Assembly: GCF_901709675.1 (NCBI RefSeq)
Contig: NC_051103.1
Coordinates: 2,031,501-2,095,500, forward strand
Direction: 5' to 3'
DNA length: 64,000 bases
DNA from: Syngnathus acus
Taxonomy: Eukaryota > Chordata > Actinopteri > Syngnathiformes > Syngnathidae
This document shows positions 24,601 through 36,962 of this stretch, piece after piece. Position numbers and translations under genes: made by a program. The notes under the pieces were generated by a model. It saw only the letters and a list, made by a program, of their open reading frames with translations. It was not told the origin of the DNA and did not search any database. Within the stretch, counting starts at the first letter, position 1. Each line of letters starts with the position of its first letter.

Positions 24601-27600
24601 CAATGTGCCTTGCTCTTGGAGACTACAAATGTAATTTGGCGTCACCGTGGTAACGACAGCCTCATTCATTCCCTAAAGATAACAAGACTGAGGATGAAGA
24701 ATATGATTATACACATTTTTACAATTTTCTTTGGGATTGGACCATGATTAAAATGAAACAGCATACTAATGATGGTTACATTTACTAATAATAGCTCTCC
24801 AATATATAATCATCCGATACGAGTCTTCACCGCATTTGGTATTGAGCTCCTTATCAGCGGCGCACAGCTGGTCCGTGTGACGCGATACGTACACGGCGAT
24901 CGTCAAAGGCCACAGGTTTGCACCTAGACGCACCTTTTTGCTTTATCGTCCACTGTATGGCGGCTTTGTTATTCAAAAACAATCAACCTAATTCAGACTT
25001 GAGGTATTTTTAGCTTAAATTGTCAAGTGATGTTTTGCTCTTCAAGGTCGTTGCAAAAAAATCCCATCGAGCTCTCTGCGTGTCTATAAAATGTTATTTC
25101 CCAAAGCAGATTTGTTGAGTCGCTCCATCTACTGTACATTTCAAACTGAGTGAATTTTTTATTTTCTCATTACTTTTTTTCCTCCATCCCACTTGTTCGC
25201 TGTTTTTTTTATTTTTATCTCTGTTGAGCACAACACTTTCGTCAGCCTCTCCCTGGATTTCGATCTTTATATTTTTTTCTCCCTGTCTTGTAAATATTTA
25301 ACACCCAAAAAAGAGGAGAATTTTTTTTAACCCCTCACATAATATAATCAAACTAAATGTCATTTTCCACAGACACAAATGACGACACTTGGTTTTGAAA
25401 GCAAATCAACTTTATATGCAAGAGCAACTTTGCTCCCCAAAAATTTGCATATCAGACAAAAACAACAAGGGGGAAGCTATATTTAGAAATGACTGTTCTG
25501 TTTGTGTGAAGCGTACGGTTGGGGTCTCAGCATTTCTTGCTGATAACTGCCATCCCACCATTCCCCTGCCTGCAGCATTGCTTCCAGACTGCACAGCAGT
25601 TATGTACCCAAGAGACCCCGCCCCCTCCCCCTTGCTCATCTCAGTGGGCCCAAACCCAGATTTATTAACCTAAAACCTTTTCCCACCACATAGCATAAAT
25701 TCAAATTAGTTCAGGTAATAATAGACAGTTTGAACTTTTGGGGATATTTTATTTTTTTTATGTCAACAAATGTAGAATTGCTTTAACCTTTCCGGTTCTT
25801 TGTGCATTTGTGATTAGTCATCACTTTTCAAGTGCATAGCATTTATTTTAGCATACAAGCTGCAATGTTTTTCAGTCTCTTGTGTTTTAGCTTTTGGCTT
25901 TATCACACTGTAAATAATTTCCTCATGCTCACTTTTACGAGCAGCACACATTTGGTGCTGCCATGAATGAGAAATGAGTTGTGCTATTTTTCTTGCCAGA
26001 GGACTTTTTTCGGGAACAGCCGGTGGCTTTTTATACGGCTGAGGGTTCGCCATCTCTTTGCCGTATGCTTCATGGAAAACGTCGTCCGGTTTGGCGGAGC
26101 GGAGCTGCACGTGGCGGAGCTCCTCGAGAGTAATCGCAGGCATTGACTTGAGGAAGGCTAAGGAGTCCGAGTGATGGCGACGGAATGGTTTGCCTTTGAA
26201 GGTGGGATTTTGTTTGGGATCAAGTGGAGATGTGTCGGACAGAAGAAAACCCGGATCGGGAACGGTGACGGGAATCGGCGTCTGCAGAGACAACCTTTTT
26301 GTGTGAGCCCGTTTGGAGGAGGTGGTTGATTTGGTGCGTAACTTCCAACCAAGCGGGTCACGCCCCGTAATGACAGATGTCTGGACAGAAGAACAAGAAG
26401 AAGTCGGGGACGTCGATGGATGAGTAATGGAGCCTATCCCGGTAACGGGACTGGAGTAGCGTTGTCTCGGATGACGAGATGGAATCTGATGGGATCGAAG
26501 GGACACCCCCCGTTGAGGCGGTTGTGGTTCCCTTGTGTTTTTCTTGACAGTAATGACAGGGGAGCTGTTGCTATGGCAACAATCGGTGGACCAGCGGCGT
26601 TGATGGGAGCAGGAGGTCAGGCTGGTGCTAGAAGTTCTGCAGCATGATTGTTTACCTTCTTGTTTGTTGGTTGTGACCTGCCCAAGTCTCTCTTTGCGCA
26701 CTCTGAGCTGTGTGGGACAATCCTGGTGATTTTCACCCATGCGAGGGTAGAGGTAACTGGACTTGTCCGTGTCATTATTAGCAGAGGAGCTTTTACTCAT
26801 CTTTTTTTGGAGAGTTCAACGTTAAAGTTCACTCGCCCCACACACCACCTTTTGAAGGAGAAAGCGATAAGGGAAGTTTGAAAAGAGGAACAAAGTTGAG
26901 TCATGTTACACAACTTATATCCTTTTCACAACAAACATTTGTAAACCAGAAAAGTTAAAAAAGTCCCAATGATCGTCACACACACATCTGGGTGTGGTGA
27001 AATTTGTCCTCTGCATTTAACCCATCCCCGTGTGATTTTAATCCATCCCCTGGGGGAGAGGGGAGCAGTGAGCAGCAGCGGTGCCGCGCTCGGGAATCAG
27101 TTGGTGATCTAACCCCCCAATTCCAACCCTTAATGCTTAGTGCCAAGCAGGGAGGCAATGGATCCCATTTTTATAGTCTTTGGTATGACCCGGCCGGGGT
27201 TTGAACCCACAACCTTCCAGTCTCAGGGCAGACACTCTACCACTAGCCCACTGAGCTGCAGTATGAATTTAAATTATTTCAAACTTTAAAAACCTGACTA
27301 GAGCAAGTTTCATATCAAAATAATATAATATAATATAATATAATATAAAAAATAAAAACAATTAGAATAAAATTAAAAAAATATATATTCATGAAAATGA
27401 ACAAATTCTATAAAGTAAAAATCGTCTCTAAAATCACATCTGTGCGATATAAATGGCATATATTCCGTCGAGTTGAAGCCAGCTGCACAGCAAGGGAACT
27501 GAGCCAAATGCAAGTCGACAATCCTGAACAAATTACAACTGGCAGATGATCCTTGCAACCAGCAAAAAGAAAATCCACTATACACGATCTTGTTGTCACC

Positions 27601-30600
27601 TAATGTGATATCATTTATCCCCAAAACACATTCCCATTTACGTTACATTGATTTCCATGAACACAAATACCATTTACCTGCAATCTTGCGTTGAGCTGAC
27701 CTGAGACAAAAAATTTCTTATCATCTTCTTGGTATTTGTAAAAGCACCCCACCCAGAGACCAAGTCCAACCCTAACCGCAACTTCCTCAAATTGTCAAAG
27801 CAAGCACACACAAATTTGGAGACATTAAAGAGAAGTCCAACACGAAGAACTTTATTTTAAATTATGCTTGAGTGTGTTTTGAATGCCAGGTAGCGTTCAA
27901 ATAAAAAATAAGGAAGTCCAGTGATTGAATTTCCTTGTCTGTCTGCCATCTTCATTTCCAGATGGCTAAAATCAATGAAAAGAAGTCTGGCCTAGTTCAT
28001 TGGGATGCTTATCACTGTGGAAGCAAATATCACAAGGGGATGGGCGCCATTTGGAAATCACTTTATGTCCTAGTTATAGATTGAGTATTACACTTGAAGT
28101 TTTCAAGCTCATTTAAATTTTGGTCGGTTGTTACGTAAAGGCAACACAAAATGTCGACCGCTATCGAATAGCTTCATTTTAGCTAACAACCTACTCCAGC
28201 AACCTGACACAAAGTATGTTTTCATTTGAAATGCAACACTAATGACCATGCAAATTACAATCTGCCGTTATCAAACACTGTCAGGTGACTGTTGTTGCAA
28301 ACACCATCTATAATTGGATCGCTATCTGGCCTCAAAGCTTCTTTGATTTTTGTCAAGCGACTAAAAATAAGTTTAACGCGTCTTCTTTTTCCTTGTAGAT
28401 GAAAATAAAACTTCTTTTGACCTTGACAGCAGTCACAGTCCATCACATGTTGGTTTTGAAGCTTGATCGCGTCCTATTTTCGAAGCCGTGTTCCTTCTGC
28501 CGCTTTCTTGTAATCCACCCACTCGCTACCTTTTTCTCCACCATTTGAGTAATTGGCAGGTTGTTGACAGTCAAGGCCGCGAGGTGCTACGATCTCTATG
28601 TAATGAAGGAATGTAAACCCGAGCGAGACAGAACGAGGCTTAGGGTAAACTCACGGCTGAAGTGCTTCATTTAAATACAGTTGCCTCTCATGCACAATAA
28701 ATGTTGGCAGTTATGTCTAACCTTTGACCTCCCAGTAATTGTCTCTATTTTTCAAATCATTCTTTTTCTCTCTCTATACTTGTGCAATAGCTCTGATTGA
28801 TTTCCCCGCTTCTCTCAGCTCCAAAATAATTTGCTTTTCTCTCATCTTCATGTTTTCTTAGCAACAAATGCAACCCAAAGAGACAAAAACAAAACAATAT
28901 TAATTATATAAAACATTTATAATAGACACAATAGTCAAAGGACCCACTGCTCAATGCACTCGGAGGTTGTTTCTTTTCTTCTCGGCACAAAAGCTTTATT
29001 TCCCCTCAGCCAACGGAGGCGGCTTGACACAACCTTGAACCACTCCGATGCGTTTTCATTCAAGCTCAACACATTTCCTTCCTGTGGAAATTCTGTATCT
29101 GAGGGACATTCTAAAAGCTTTCAACCTTATACAGTTGCCCTGTGAAAAATAAATCCATTAATCCTACAAGGTTTATTATGTACTCGCAATACTAACGCAC
29201 ATTCATTTTGCAGGCCCCATTAGAAAAATAAAAAAATAAAACATTTAAAAATTAAAAAAATATAAATAGATAAATAAATAAAATGTTTGTAATAAATAAA
29301 TAAATATTACAAGGTTTTTGACTTGTGTTTTTGACAAACTGGTGAGAGTCTGATTGGATTTCGATGTAATTGGGTGTCTCCTCAGAGAACACAGAGTGAC
29401 AGTAATTACCCAAACAGATTATGCCTATAATCATCTGGGCTAATTAGGGAAAAATGGAAGTAGGACAGCTTCTTTGCTGTAAATAACAATGCGTTAGTAA
29501 TTCTATTTTTAATAATAACACACACATTATATAAGCTCATGTCGTTATTTTTATCTTTGCCTTTGTTCCTGCTTGACGCCAATGTGTTTCATGCTCGTCA
29601 CTAACCGCTCTTCTGCCAAGGCCGGCCATCTCGAAAGCCACCCACGTGGAAATGTTGATGGATCGGATAAAAGCAAAAAGAGGCGTAATAATAATAAGAA
29701 AACTTCCAAACAATCTGCAATTTTCTTTCACCACTTGTGTTTATCATCAATCATCATCATCCCTCTCCTCAGAATTTCCTTTTCACATCAACATTTGTTT
29801 TTTTTGCAGGCATGGTTGACAGAGATCCACGAGTTCACTCAGCAGGACGTAGTCATCATGCTGCTAGGCAACAAGGTAAGACCTTGTCAACGCTGTAGAA
29901 AGATGTCTTGATAGATGACGGAGTGAGTGACGAGGGTACATCATTGATTTATGACTTCTTATATTTTGTGGACCAGATTTACACTTCCTACTTCAATTTG
30001 CTCACAGCTTTAGAATCTCCAGTTGGCCTAAAATGCTAAATTTGAGTACTTCTACATCTCTCTGACTCCATTTATATGATAATACCAATAACTCAACACG
30101 ACTGTGTAGTGTAAAAGGAGCTGCTCGTATTAGCCAGCTAAGAGTTATCACCCGAGACAGCAGTTCTCGCTTCTATAAAGCATCCCAGCCCACTTTTTTT
30201 TCCCCCCTCCCTCTTATTTACAACTCGTTCATGCTAAACAAGATGTACACTATCTGCCCAGAAGAAGGCAAGTAAGCAGAAAGTCAAATGGACTATATAG
30301 GAAGACAGACAGTCTTTGGATGGTGGTTGCCACCAAGCAACAGTTGCTCATTTTGTTTGGCTTGGCATGCTGGAGGGCCAAAACATTACTGAGGCTATAA
30401 AAACAAAGACTGGCTTGTAGAAAGATGCAGATTTCAAGGTTAAGCCCTGCAAACTGTTTGTCTTGAAGAAAAAAAAAAATCCAGGTTATGTAACACTGTG
30501 CTATTTATTTACTGTTGTTGACTTCCACGCTGTCACTATCCAATCTCGTCATTGTGGTTGTTTACCTACATTTTGGCATCTGCGTTTTTGTTGTTTTTGG

Positions 30601-32177
30601 CATTCAGCAAATATAAACACTATAATGTTTTCTAGGCCGACTCTAACCATAACAGGGTGGTGAAACGAGAAGAGGGAGAAAAACTGGCAAAGGTAATTAT
30701 ATTATTACGTTTTAATATGCACACATTATCATTATAACTTTTTTTTGCTGTCGTCAGATTTTCGCAGGGAATGACTCTCCATAGTCCAATCAGATTCTGT
30801 TATTATAATATACGTCTTGCACTTAATCCGTCCATATAGGTAATAAAATGCCTCCCATATACCAGCGTACGTATTTATTTATTCATGGTTGCTCATTTGT
30901 GTTTGTGTTTGCATGGATGATTGGGGAAGGCTTGCTGACTTAATTTTCCAGGCCGTTTCACTCCGATAAGCTTGGAGAGGTGTACAAGAGTAAACGTGAA
31001 CGTAGGTGGGAGGGGAGGTGGGGTTGTTGCGCAAGAGCATCAGCTGTCAGTAGATATACAAAACTATTGTCATGATGGAACACACATAGCTTGAATATAT
31101 ATTTTGTCCCTTTCCTATAATAATAATCCTAATAAAATATTTTTTTAATGATGTAGTGCCACCAACAAAACAAGATTCGACACTTTTTTGTGAAGATTTT
31201 ATTATCGATTTTCATAAGACAATATTGGGGAAATTTCACTTTGCTTCAGCGCTTGGTGTCATCACAGGAAAAAAAATGTATATATTTTTTTATTTATGAT
31301 TATTTATTTACTTTTTCCCCATGCAGGAGTTTGGTGTACCCTTCATGGAGACCAGCGCCAGGTCCGGACTGAATGTGGAACTGGCCTTCACTGCTGTGGC
31401 CAAGTGAGTCACACACACAACCCCACAAAGTTGGCATTGTAAGGATATTGGTGTGGAAATTCCCGAAATATTTTTTATTAGATAGCATTCAATCCATGAT
31501 TAGATCCAAATCTGTATTTTAATGGACTTTCAAACCCAAGTGGATTTGGTAGTCTGTCTCAGCAACCTTCTTGAGCCCCTTAAGTAATATTTTTTCCTGA
31601 CTCTTGTTGAGCATCCATTTTGTTTACTGCTTGTCCTGTTTTGGGTTGCAAGAAGCTGGGTTTTATTCCATTTGTCTTTGGGCAGGGTTGCCCCCTGGAC
31701 TGTGTTGCCAGATGATTACAAAGCACATATGGAGGCCATGATTGTCCACACTCATACTGCAGATGTGAATGTGAGAGTCGATGGCTGTTTGTATGTGTGT
31801 TGTGATTGACTAGCATTCCTTGCAAGGGTGTAGAAAGTGGATGGATGGATGATTTAAAACACACCTGTTGGGCAAAATAGAAAGATGACAAAATACCTGT
31901 CTTCCCTGGGAGTCTCTCATCCATCCACCTTTTCATTTTGTCAAATTATAAGGTCATATCTTGAAAGAAATGCGATCGCACAAAGTCAGCCGGGATGGGC
32001 TTAAGCATAATAATGAAAACGGTTGCTATAGAGAATGATTTCATGGGAGCCTTCTGTGTCTCTCTCTTTGTTAGAGAGCTGAAGCACAGGACCATGAAGG
32101 AACCCGATGAGCCAAAGTTTCAGTTGCAGGAGTACGTCAGCAAAGAAATGAGGACTGCCGGCTGCTGCCGCTCGTAG
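15400..32177 (+). CDS. rab26: RAB26 small GTPase
   Basis: Nine exons: 15400-15576, 16141-16251, 21079-21120, 21417-21483, 23308-23360, 29810-29875, 30636-30692, 31327-31403 and 32075-32177. They total 753 nt, or 250 aa; human RAB26 is 256 aa. RAB26 is a vesicle-associated Rab linked to regulated secretion and to synaptic-vesicle autophagy. The P-loop is GDSGVGKT (64-71), switch I has FISTVGIDF (T90), switch II is WDTAGQE (Q117), the base-binding motif is NKAD (171-174), followed by ETSA (199-202). A C-terminal CC (247-248, CCRS) is the geranylgeranylation site. The start MSRKK matches human. An in-frame ATG ten codons upstream (15370) could extend it. The introns are far larger than in neighbouring genes, and intron 5 (6.4 kb) hosts an antisense ORF. 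Confidence 0.96.
16812..16841 (+). repeat. poly(A) tract in rab26 intron 2
   Basis: About 30 consecutive A bases. It could be the tail of an old retroposon, but I see no recognisable body upstream. Confidence 0.85.
18617..18654 (+). repeat. (AAAT)n microsatellite in rab26 intron 2
   Basis: About nine tandem AAAT units. Confidence 0.9.
21341..21372 (+). repeat. (GAAT)n microsatellite in rab26 intron 3
   Basis: A tandem GAAT run ending about 45 bases before exon 4 of rab26. Confidence 0.85.
21889..21962. repeat. transposon remnant shared with 23925-24020
   Basis: GGAGCTAGA followed by a G-rich segment, and ATAATTGACTTTTGG about 50 bases on, occur in the same order at 23925-24020. GGCGGAGCTAGAGGG resembles termini of hAT non-autonomous elements. 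Both are partial and decayed. Confidence 0.4.
23925..24025. repeat. transposon remnant, second copy, with C-rich tract
   Basis: It shares GGAGCTAGA and ATAATTGACTTTTGGG with the copy at 21889. Between them is an extreme C-rich tract (about 23946-23988). It lies in rab26 intron 5. Confidence 0.4.
25748..25753 (-). terminator. candidate poly(A) signal for the antisense ORF
   Basis: AATAAA on the minus strand about 60 bases beyond the stop codon at 25814. Its position supports, but does not prove, that the antisense ORF is a real 3' exon. Confidence 0.4.
25814..26800 (-). CDS. unrecognised 328-aa protein, antisense within rab26 intron 5
   Basis: A single uninterrupted ATG-to-stop frame lies on the strand opposite rab26. 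An in-frame TGA sits a short way upstream of the ATG, so the ORF is complete if intronless; a 5' exon cannot be excluded. I do not recognise the family. The N-terminal half is Ser/Thr/Arg/Pro-rich and probably disordered. The C-terminal half is more ordered: [20 protein letters not shown], a Lys/Pro segment (KKPPAVPEK, a possible SH3 ligand), and a basic/hydrophobic stretch ([13 protein letters not shown]). Two tyrosine motifs fit the ITIM pattern: IIYSVI (Y297) and SLYAKI (Y316). There is no signal peptide or membrane segment. It looks like a cytosolic adaptor; this is inference. Possible alternatives are a retrocopy or the last exon of a longer gene. Confidence 0.6.
   Translation of the reverse strand: MSKSSSANNDTDKSSYLYPRMGENHQDCPTQLRVRKERLGQVTTNKQEGKQSCCRTSSTSLTSCSHQRRWSTDCCHSNSSPVITVKKNTREPQPPQRGVSLRSHQIPSRHPRQRYSSPVTGIGSITHPSTSPTSSCSSVQTSVITGRDPLGWKLRTKSTTSSKRAHTKRLSLQTPIPVTVPDPGFLLSDTSPLDPKQNPTFKGKPFRRHHSDSLAFLKSMPAITLEELRHVQLRSAKPDDVFHEAYGKEMANPQPYKKPPAVPEKSPLARKIAQLISHSWQHQMCAARKSEHEEIIYSVIKPKAKTQETEKHCSLYAKINAMHLKSDD
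26955..27262 (-). mobile_element. tRNA-derived SINE
   Basis: Read on the minus strand, it starts with a tRNA-like head. The A-box-like stretch TGGGCTAGTGGTAGAG is near 27250-27235, and the B box GGTTCAAACCC is near 27210-27199. A body of the type common in teleost genomes follows (CTCTGCATTTAACCCATCC read on the plus strand). It lies in rab26 intron 5, just upstream of the antisense ORF. It is not a functional tRNA gene: the 3' half of the cloverleaf is not maintained. Confidence 0.7.
27319..27348 (+). repeat. (TAATA)n microsatellite
   Basis: Six tandem TAATA-type units in rab26 intron 5, next to the SINE. Confidence 0.85.
31605..31855 (+). repeat. decayed fish LINE 3' fragment in rab26 intron 8
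   Basis: The order of segments follows a very common teleost repeat, with many substitutions: ATCCATTTTGTTTACTGCTT, CTTTGGGCAGGGTTGCCCC, CCTGGACTG, GTGATTGACTAGCATTCC, then GTGGATGGATGGATG. The terminal GGAT repeats mark the 3' end. No coding remains. Confidence 0.5.
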
Positions 32178-32698
32178 ATCGTGTGTACGTGTGTTTGTGT
32201 GCATGCGTGTGTGTAAAGGTAAGTGCCAGATGTACCCGCCCATAAAGTCTGTGCACCAGAGAAGTTTATTTATTGTCTTAAATTTAATGGTCCCCTGCAA
32301 CTGTGAATGTAAAACTGAGCATACATGTATACGCAAACATGCATGCACACACACACACATACATACAGCCCACTTACACATTTCTATTGTCTGTGTTAGT
32401 CCTCCCCTCACAGCATCATGAATGTGTCCTGTGCTGTGCTGTGCACATTTTCAATATTTATGTGAATTGAAATTTGTAAGTCTTGTTGAAATAGAAATGT
32501 AAAGTAGATAAGTTGAATATTCATTATGGTAATCAAGAGAGGGACTAGAAATTCTGAAGAACACTTTGTACAGATGTTTCATTGTACCTCATATGAGCAT
32601 TGTTTTGTAATAACTGTTTGATGCGTATTTTACCAGCAGATAATGTCCATCCTGGAAATGTGATGAGTTACACTACATTATATATACAGTTTAAATGT
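32178..32698 (+). other. rab26 3' UTR region
   Basis: No further coding sequence. It contains (TG)n and (CA)n stretches and A/T-rich sequence typical of a 3' UTR. The site of polyadenylation is not clear. Confidence 0.5.
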
Positions 32699-33004
32699 GA
32701 TGATATTTTAAATTAAACAAATGTACAGTAAAATACTCATCTGTTTAAGTTCTAATAACCATATTGTAACTGAATTGAAATGGTATTTACATTAAAGAAA
32801 GAGCAATGATGAAAAGGAAATGGACATGTTCATTTTACTCTGGGTTACATACAAGTGAATTGGGGCACTGCCGTGTTGTGGCAGCTTGGCGTCATTACAT
32901 GACCGCTTCATAAACTATAAAGCCTATATGTTTAATATCGTACGACGTACGTATTTATTTAATTCTGCTTATGTGGTGATATTTTAAACTAAACAAATGT
33001 ACAG
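32699..33004 (+). repeat. ~275-bp tandem repeat, left part
   Basis: A unit beginning GATGATATTTTAAATTAAAC at 32699 recurs at 32974. The same unit, including CTGGGTTACATACAAGTGAA and AATATCGTACGACGTACGTA, occurs in 1.6 copies at 38461-38890. The first copy lies in or just after the rab26 3' UTR. Confidence 0.8.
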
Positions 33005-33167
33005 TGTCTTTATTCGTGTTTACTAATTATCAGAACTACAAGAAAATAATTGTCGAATTTTAGGCAGACTACCATTTTTACAAAACTATCCTTAAATCTC
33101 ATGTTTAAATGTTCAATTATGGCTGTATGGAATTCATTTAAATAAATTCTAGGAGATGTTTATTTTC

Positions 33168-34346
33168 TCTCTTTTGTATGAAGGCATCTTCAGAATTTTT
33201 GTTTGAACTTCCTGCCTTCAGCATGTATTAAATTGTAACCTTTATCCGCCAAGAGCGCACTACAAGCAAGTTAGTGGAAAAAGATTGCCACCTAGCGGTA
33301 AGATGGTGTCACTGTCTGTCACTGTCTGGGTCGGTGACAACCTCCGAGAATCCCAAGGTTGCCCGTTCACTTTAATTCCCAGGGTTAACCGAAGCAGCTA
33401 CCATAACAGGTCACCTGGTGTCACTCGTGTGCATAGCGCCGTTGCACAAGCAGGAGAAGGTTGCCGCGGATTGGCGGACGTGACGTCAGGCCCTTAGGTA
33501 AATTGAAGACAGGTGTGCACGAAAAGAGTTGTTAAATACAGGCGAAGCAAGATGGCGTCCTCTTGCATGTCCACTTCGCAGGTCGGTGTGCACACGAGCG
33601 AATGTTTGTCGTTTGCTGCAGTTTCTCAAGATACCTTTTTGCTTGTTGCAGGATTTTCACACTTGAGGACCGCTACAGCGTTTGAGCAAAGCACAGTAAC
33701 ATCACAGTTCACTTTGATTTGCTGCAGATAGCACGGTGGGCTCTTTGGTTTTTGTGCCATTATTTCGAATGTTTTTTTTTTTTTTTTTCCCCCCACGTGG
33801 TGGTTTTTACTAGGGGTTTGAATGCAAATGTTTGTTTGAGAAATTGTCTGCGTTTCTTGGTTCTGTTGAATATCGACTGGTGTTTTATTCGACGTGTTCA
33901 TGCCAACTTTTGAATGTGCTTTTTGCCCAACAGATTGTTGCAAATTCGTATCAAAACCAAACCTTTCGGCTCCAAATACTCGTCCACTTTTAGTGTTGGT
34001 CTACTCAAGGTTGATATGCGGAAAACGCATACCTAAAAAAACGTTTGCAAACATTTTTTACTTCCAGTTTCTGCCCTCTTTGGACAACTGAGCTCCACTC
34101 CGCCGATTTTGGGCTGCAAACTTGGATCGTCTTTGGACTCGAGGTAGGTTGCGTTTGGATAAGAAAATGTCGCGACTTTTGCACTTGCGTTGCTAATCTA
34201 AACTGCCGATGAGTAATTTTGAGGCTCTTAAATGTTATTTGGCTTTGTCATAATGGCGCAGCTCCTGCTGCAGGTACGATGCTGCAAGTATACGGCGGAT
34301 AAGAAAACGTCCCGGCTTGTGTACTTTCATTGCCGATGAGTAATAT
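33168..34346 (+). repeat. left arm of the foldback element
   Basis: This is the inverted counterpart of 37346-38453. It contains a short open frame (33626-33943, minus) whose relative is in the other arm. Confidence 0.8.
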
Positions 34347-35185
34347 TGAGTGACCGGCAGATGCTACTCATCTTCATTTGAGGAACTGCTCCCGTCCCTC
34401 CGACGCCATGTGAGCGAGCCCTGCGACAGACAAATAAGGAAATGAGATTAAAAAAGTGTGTACACTATCCTTGCACATTTGATTGCCATGTCACCTCTGG
34501 CCAGCCTTGGCCAGTCATGCATCAGGCTCCTTTTCATCACATGGCGACTACTTTTCTTGGGGCGATTTCTTACTTTGCGCCCGCCCCGCTCACCAATCCG
34601 GGTCTTGTGGCCTCCGTCCGCCGGCTCTTCATTTTGTGCAGCTTTTCTTCCACCTTGCAAGACACAAACACAAAAGTCTCGCTGCACAGTCGCTTACGCT
34701 TGCTGTCGCTGCATGTTTGCACTCAAGGCTGCACAACATATTGGAAAGTCTGTGATATGGCAGTATTGGGCCAGACCATTGCATTGAGCAAAGTTATGCA
34801 AAAACTTGGGATGGAAATGAACTATTTGATCAGAATGAGGTCAGTTAGATGTTAACTTTAACTCGCATCAATGACTTGTCATCTAAAATAATTACAAATA
34901 GGCAAGAAAACATGGCGCTTGTTTCATTTGTCACATTAAACAAAATCTTTTCTTAAAATACACGTCTAACATACCACCATATTGCAGTTTTCCAATACAC
35001 GTGCAGCCCTACACACACGTCACCATTGGTGTCCAAATGGCAGCCTATTTGCCACAAAAGGCCATTGGACACGGGCCACTGGGGAGCGCCAAAATACGAC
35101 TGATCAACGGCATCATCAAATACTAAGATATGCTGTTTACAAGTCAAATCATCTGTTCAAAATTTCACTCAGACGCAGACATAGT

Positions 35186-35866
35186 CAGTGCCGGCTCTAC
35201 GCAGGGGAAAGAGGGGGCAACGCCCCCTCAAACAGATGTCCTGCCCCCTCGAATCAAACTTATAGAAGTAAAAATCCGCTGATAGAAACACGTTAATCAG
35301 CCCCCTCTCTTCTCTCATGTCGGTGCAGTGTGTGTCCTCCCTCACACAGCCTGCTGTCAGGACTCCGCGCCCCTCCGTAAACATCCAATCACTGAGTATG
35401 CAAATGAGGCAAGACGCAACCAGAGAGTGTCACGTTACAGTCAGCGCGGTAGGAGTTGGAAGAAGCAGTAAAAACTCCACTAAACTCGTCGTAGCGACCC
35501 GTGATATAACTAATGATTAACGACAACTCAAATAATAGTTAATATAACATTCATATTATATGTCCCACCCCCTCTGAGAGATTGCCACCTTACTGTGGTC
35601 AGGGGGTTTGCGTGCCTCAGTGACCCTAAGAGCAATACCAGCAGAAGCTTTAATCTTCAGGTGGGACACCCAAGCTGGACAGGTCTTAGTGTAGAGGCCT
35701 GACAGAGTGCAATCCACTTCTCCAGGTTGAGATCTGGACACACAGCTAACAACTGCCGTGAAGGAAACACTAACTGTTAAAAATGTGAAAAAGAAAAAAA
35801 AAAAAGAAATGCCCCCTTCACATTTCTGAGTGCCCCCTCTTATGTGCATTCCTAGAACCGGCCCTG
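35186..35866. mobile_element. 681-bp hAT-like non-autonomous element inside the foldback element
   Basis: The ends are inverted and of hAT type: CAGTGCCGGCTCTA on the left, and CAGGGCCGGTTCTA read inward from the right end. Each is followed by a GGGGGCA-type segment. Flanking octamers GACATAGT and CATACAGT are only partly alike, so the target duplication has decayed. No transposase frame is present. Confidence 0.65.
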
Positions 35867-36788
35867 CATACAGTAGTAGTTTATCCTCATTTTTACTGTG
35901 TCAAGGTCAGGTATATCAAGACACCACATGAACGACCTTCAAAATGAACACACCGTTTTGTAGCAGTAGCACAAACTATTAAGAGCAAAATGTTGTGATT
36001 GATTAGAGTGTTTAATGAATTGGTGTCAAACAATTGGGAATGTGTTTCAGTATGCGGCCCTCAAACAGACGTTTGGACACCACTTGTGTGAATTAAAAAC
36101 AGAAAAAAAACCCTCCATTTCACGCATTGAAGCTGCGCAGGTTGACGCCTCCAGGGAAGCGGGTCTCCCTCAGAACCTGGCCGCAGGATACTTCAGAGTG
36201 ATGCCACAGCAGTCTGTCCACTTCTGATCAGATCGTGTCGCGTCCCGGTCGCCATCGGCAGAAACAGAAACCATGTCAGAAACCCAAAGAGCACCCCAAG
36301 TTGTAGGTCACGTGCTTACTTGATCACAGCGGCTAGCTACTCTAGGTTACCGTCGCCGGGTCGGGTCGTGCGTCCCACCTTTTGCGTCCAGCCTGCAAAC
36401 GGCAGAACATGCAATGAGTTGTGCGCTGCTCGCGTCATTATGTCTTGAGCAGCCTCGACCAGCGGTTCCTCGTGGACCGGCTTGCTCCAACGCCGCCCTA
36501 CACCGAGGGGAGAACAAAGGACGCAAGTACGACAGTGGTAGGTTAGAAAAAGACAAAATGTTACAAGTCTATGCAAAATTGGACATTCAGCTCCAAACTT
36601 TTGTTTGTCCATCGACAGGACGTCCTCCCCCAAATGCGCCATCAATGGCAATCCTCGCACAAGACTACGCTGCTCTGGATCCAGACAAGTCACAACCTCA
36701 CCCACAACTACAGACCACATCTTAAGCAAGAACAAGCAGGTCCAACCATCAGATCCCCAAACACTGTCCACTCCTGCAACCTTTCCGT

Positions 36789-36962
36789 CGTGCACCCATC
36801 ACCAAAGCGCCTCCCAGAGCTCCACACTGCCCCCTCCTGGTCACATGATCCTACACATGTCAACCTTTGCGTGCTGCACCCATAACCAAAGCACCTGCGT
36901 GAAGCTGGCCCCCCCACTGCCCCCTGCTGGTCACATGATGCCCACACGTCAACTTTTGCACA
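36789..36962 (+). repeat. two-copy tandem duplication, ~85-bp unit
   Basis: TGCACCCAT(C/A)ACCAAAGC and CACTGCCCCCT(C/G)CTGGTCAC both occur twice with the same spacing. It is inside the foldback element. Confidence 0.6.

Noticed and set aside
27190-27262. Possible tRNA gene (A and B boxes on the minus strand)
   Set aside because: The boxes belong to the head of a SINE that continues for ~300 bp; the acceptor stem and 3' half do not fold as a tRNA.
34442-34855. 137-codon frame in the foldback interior
   Set aside because: It overlaps other frames of similar length and encodes no recognisable domain.
36337-36795. 152-codon minus-strand frame inside the foldback element
   Set aside because: There are no known motifs, no transposase signature, and several overlapping frames of similar length on both strands.
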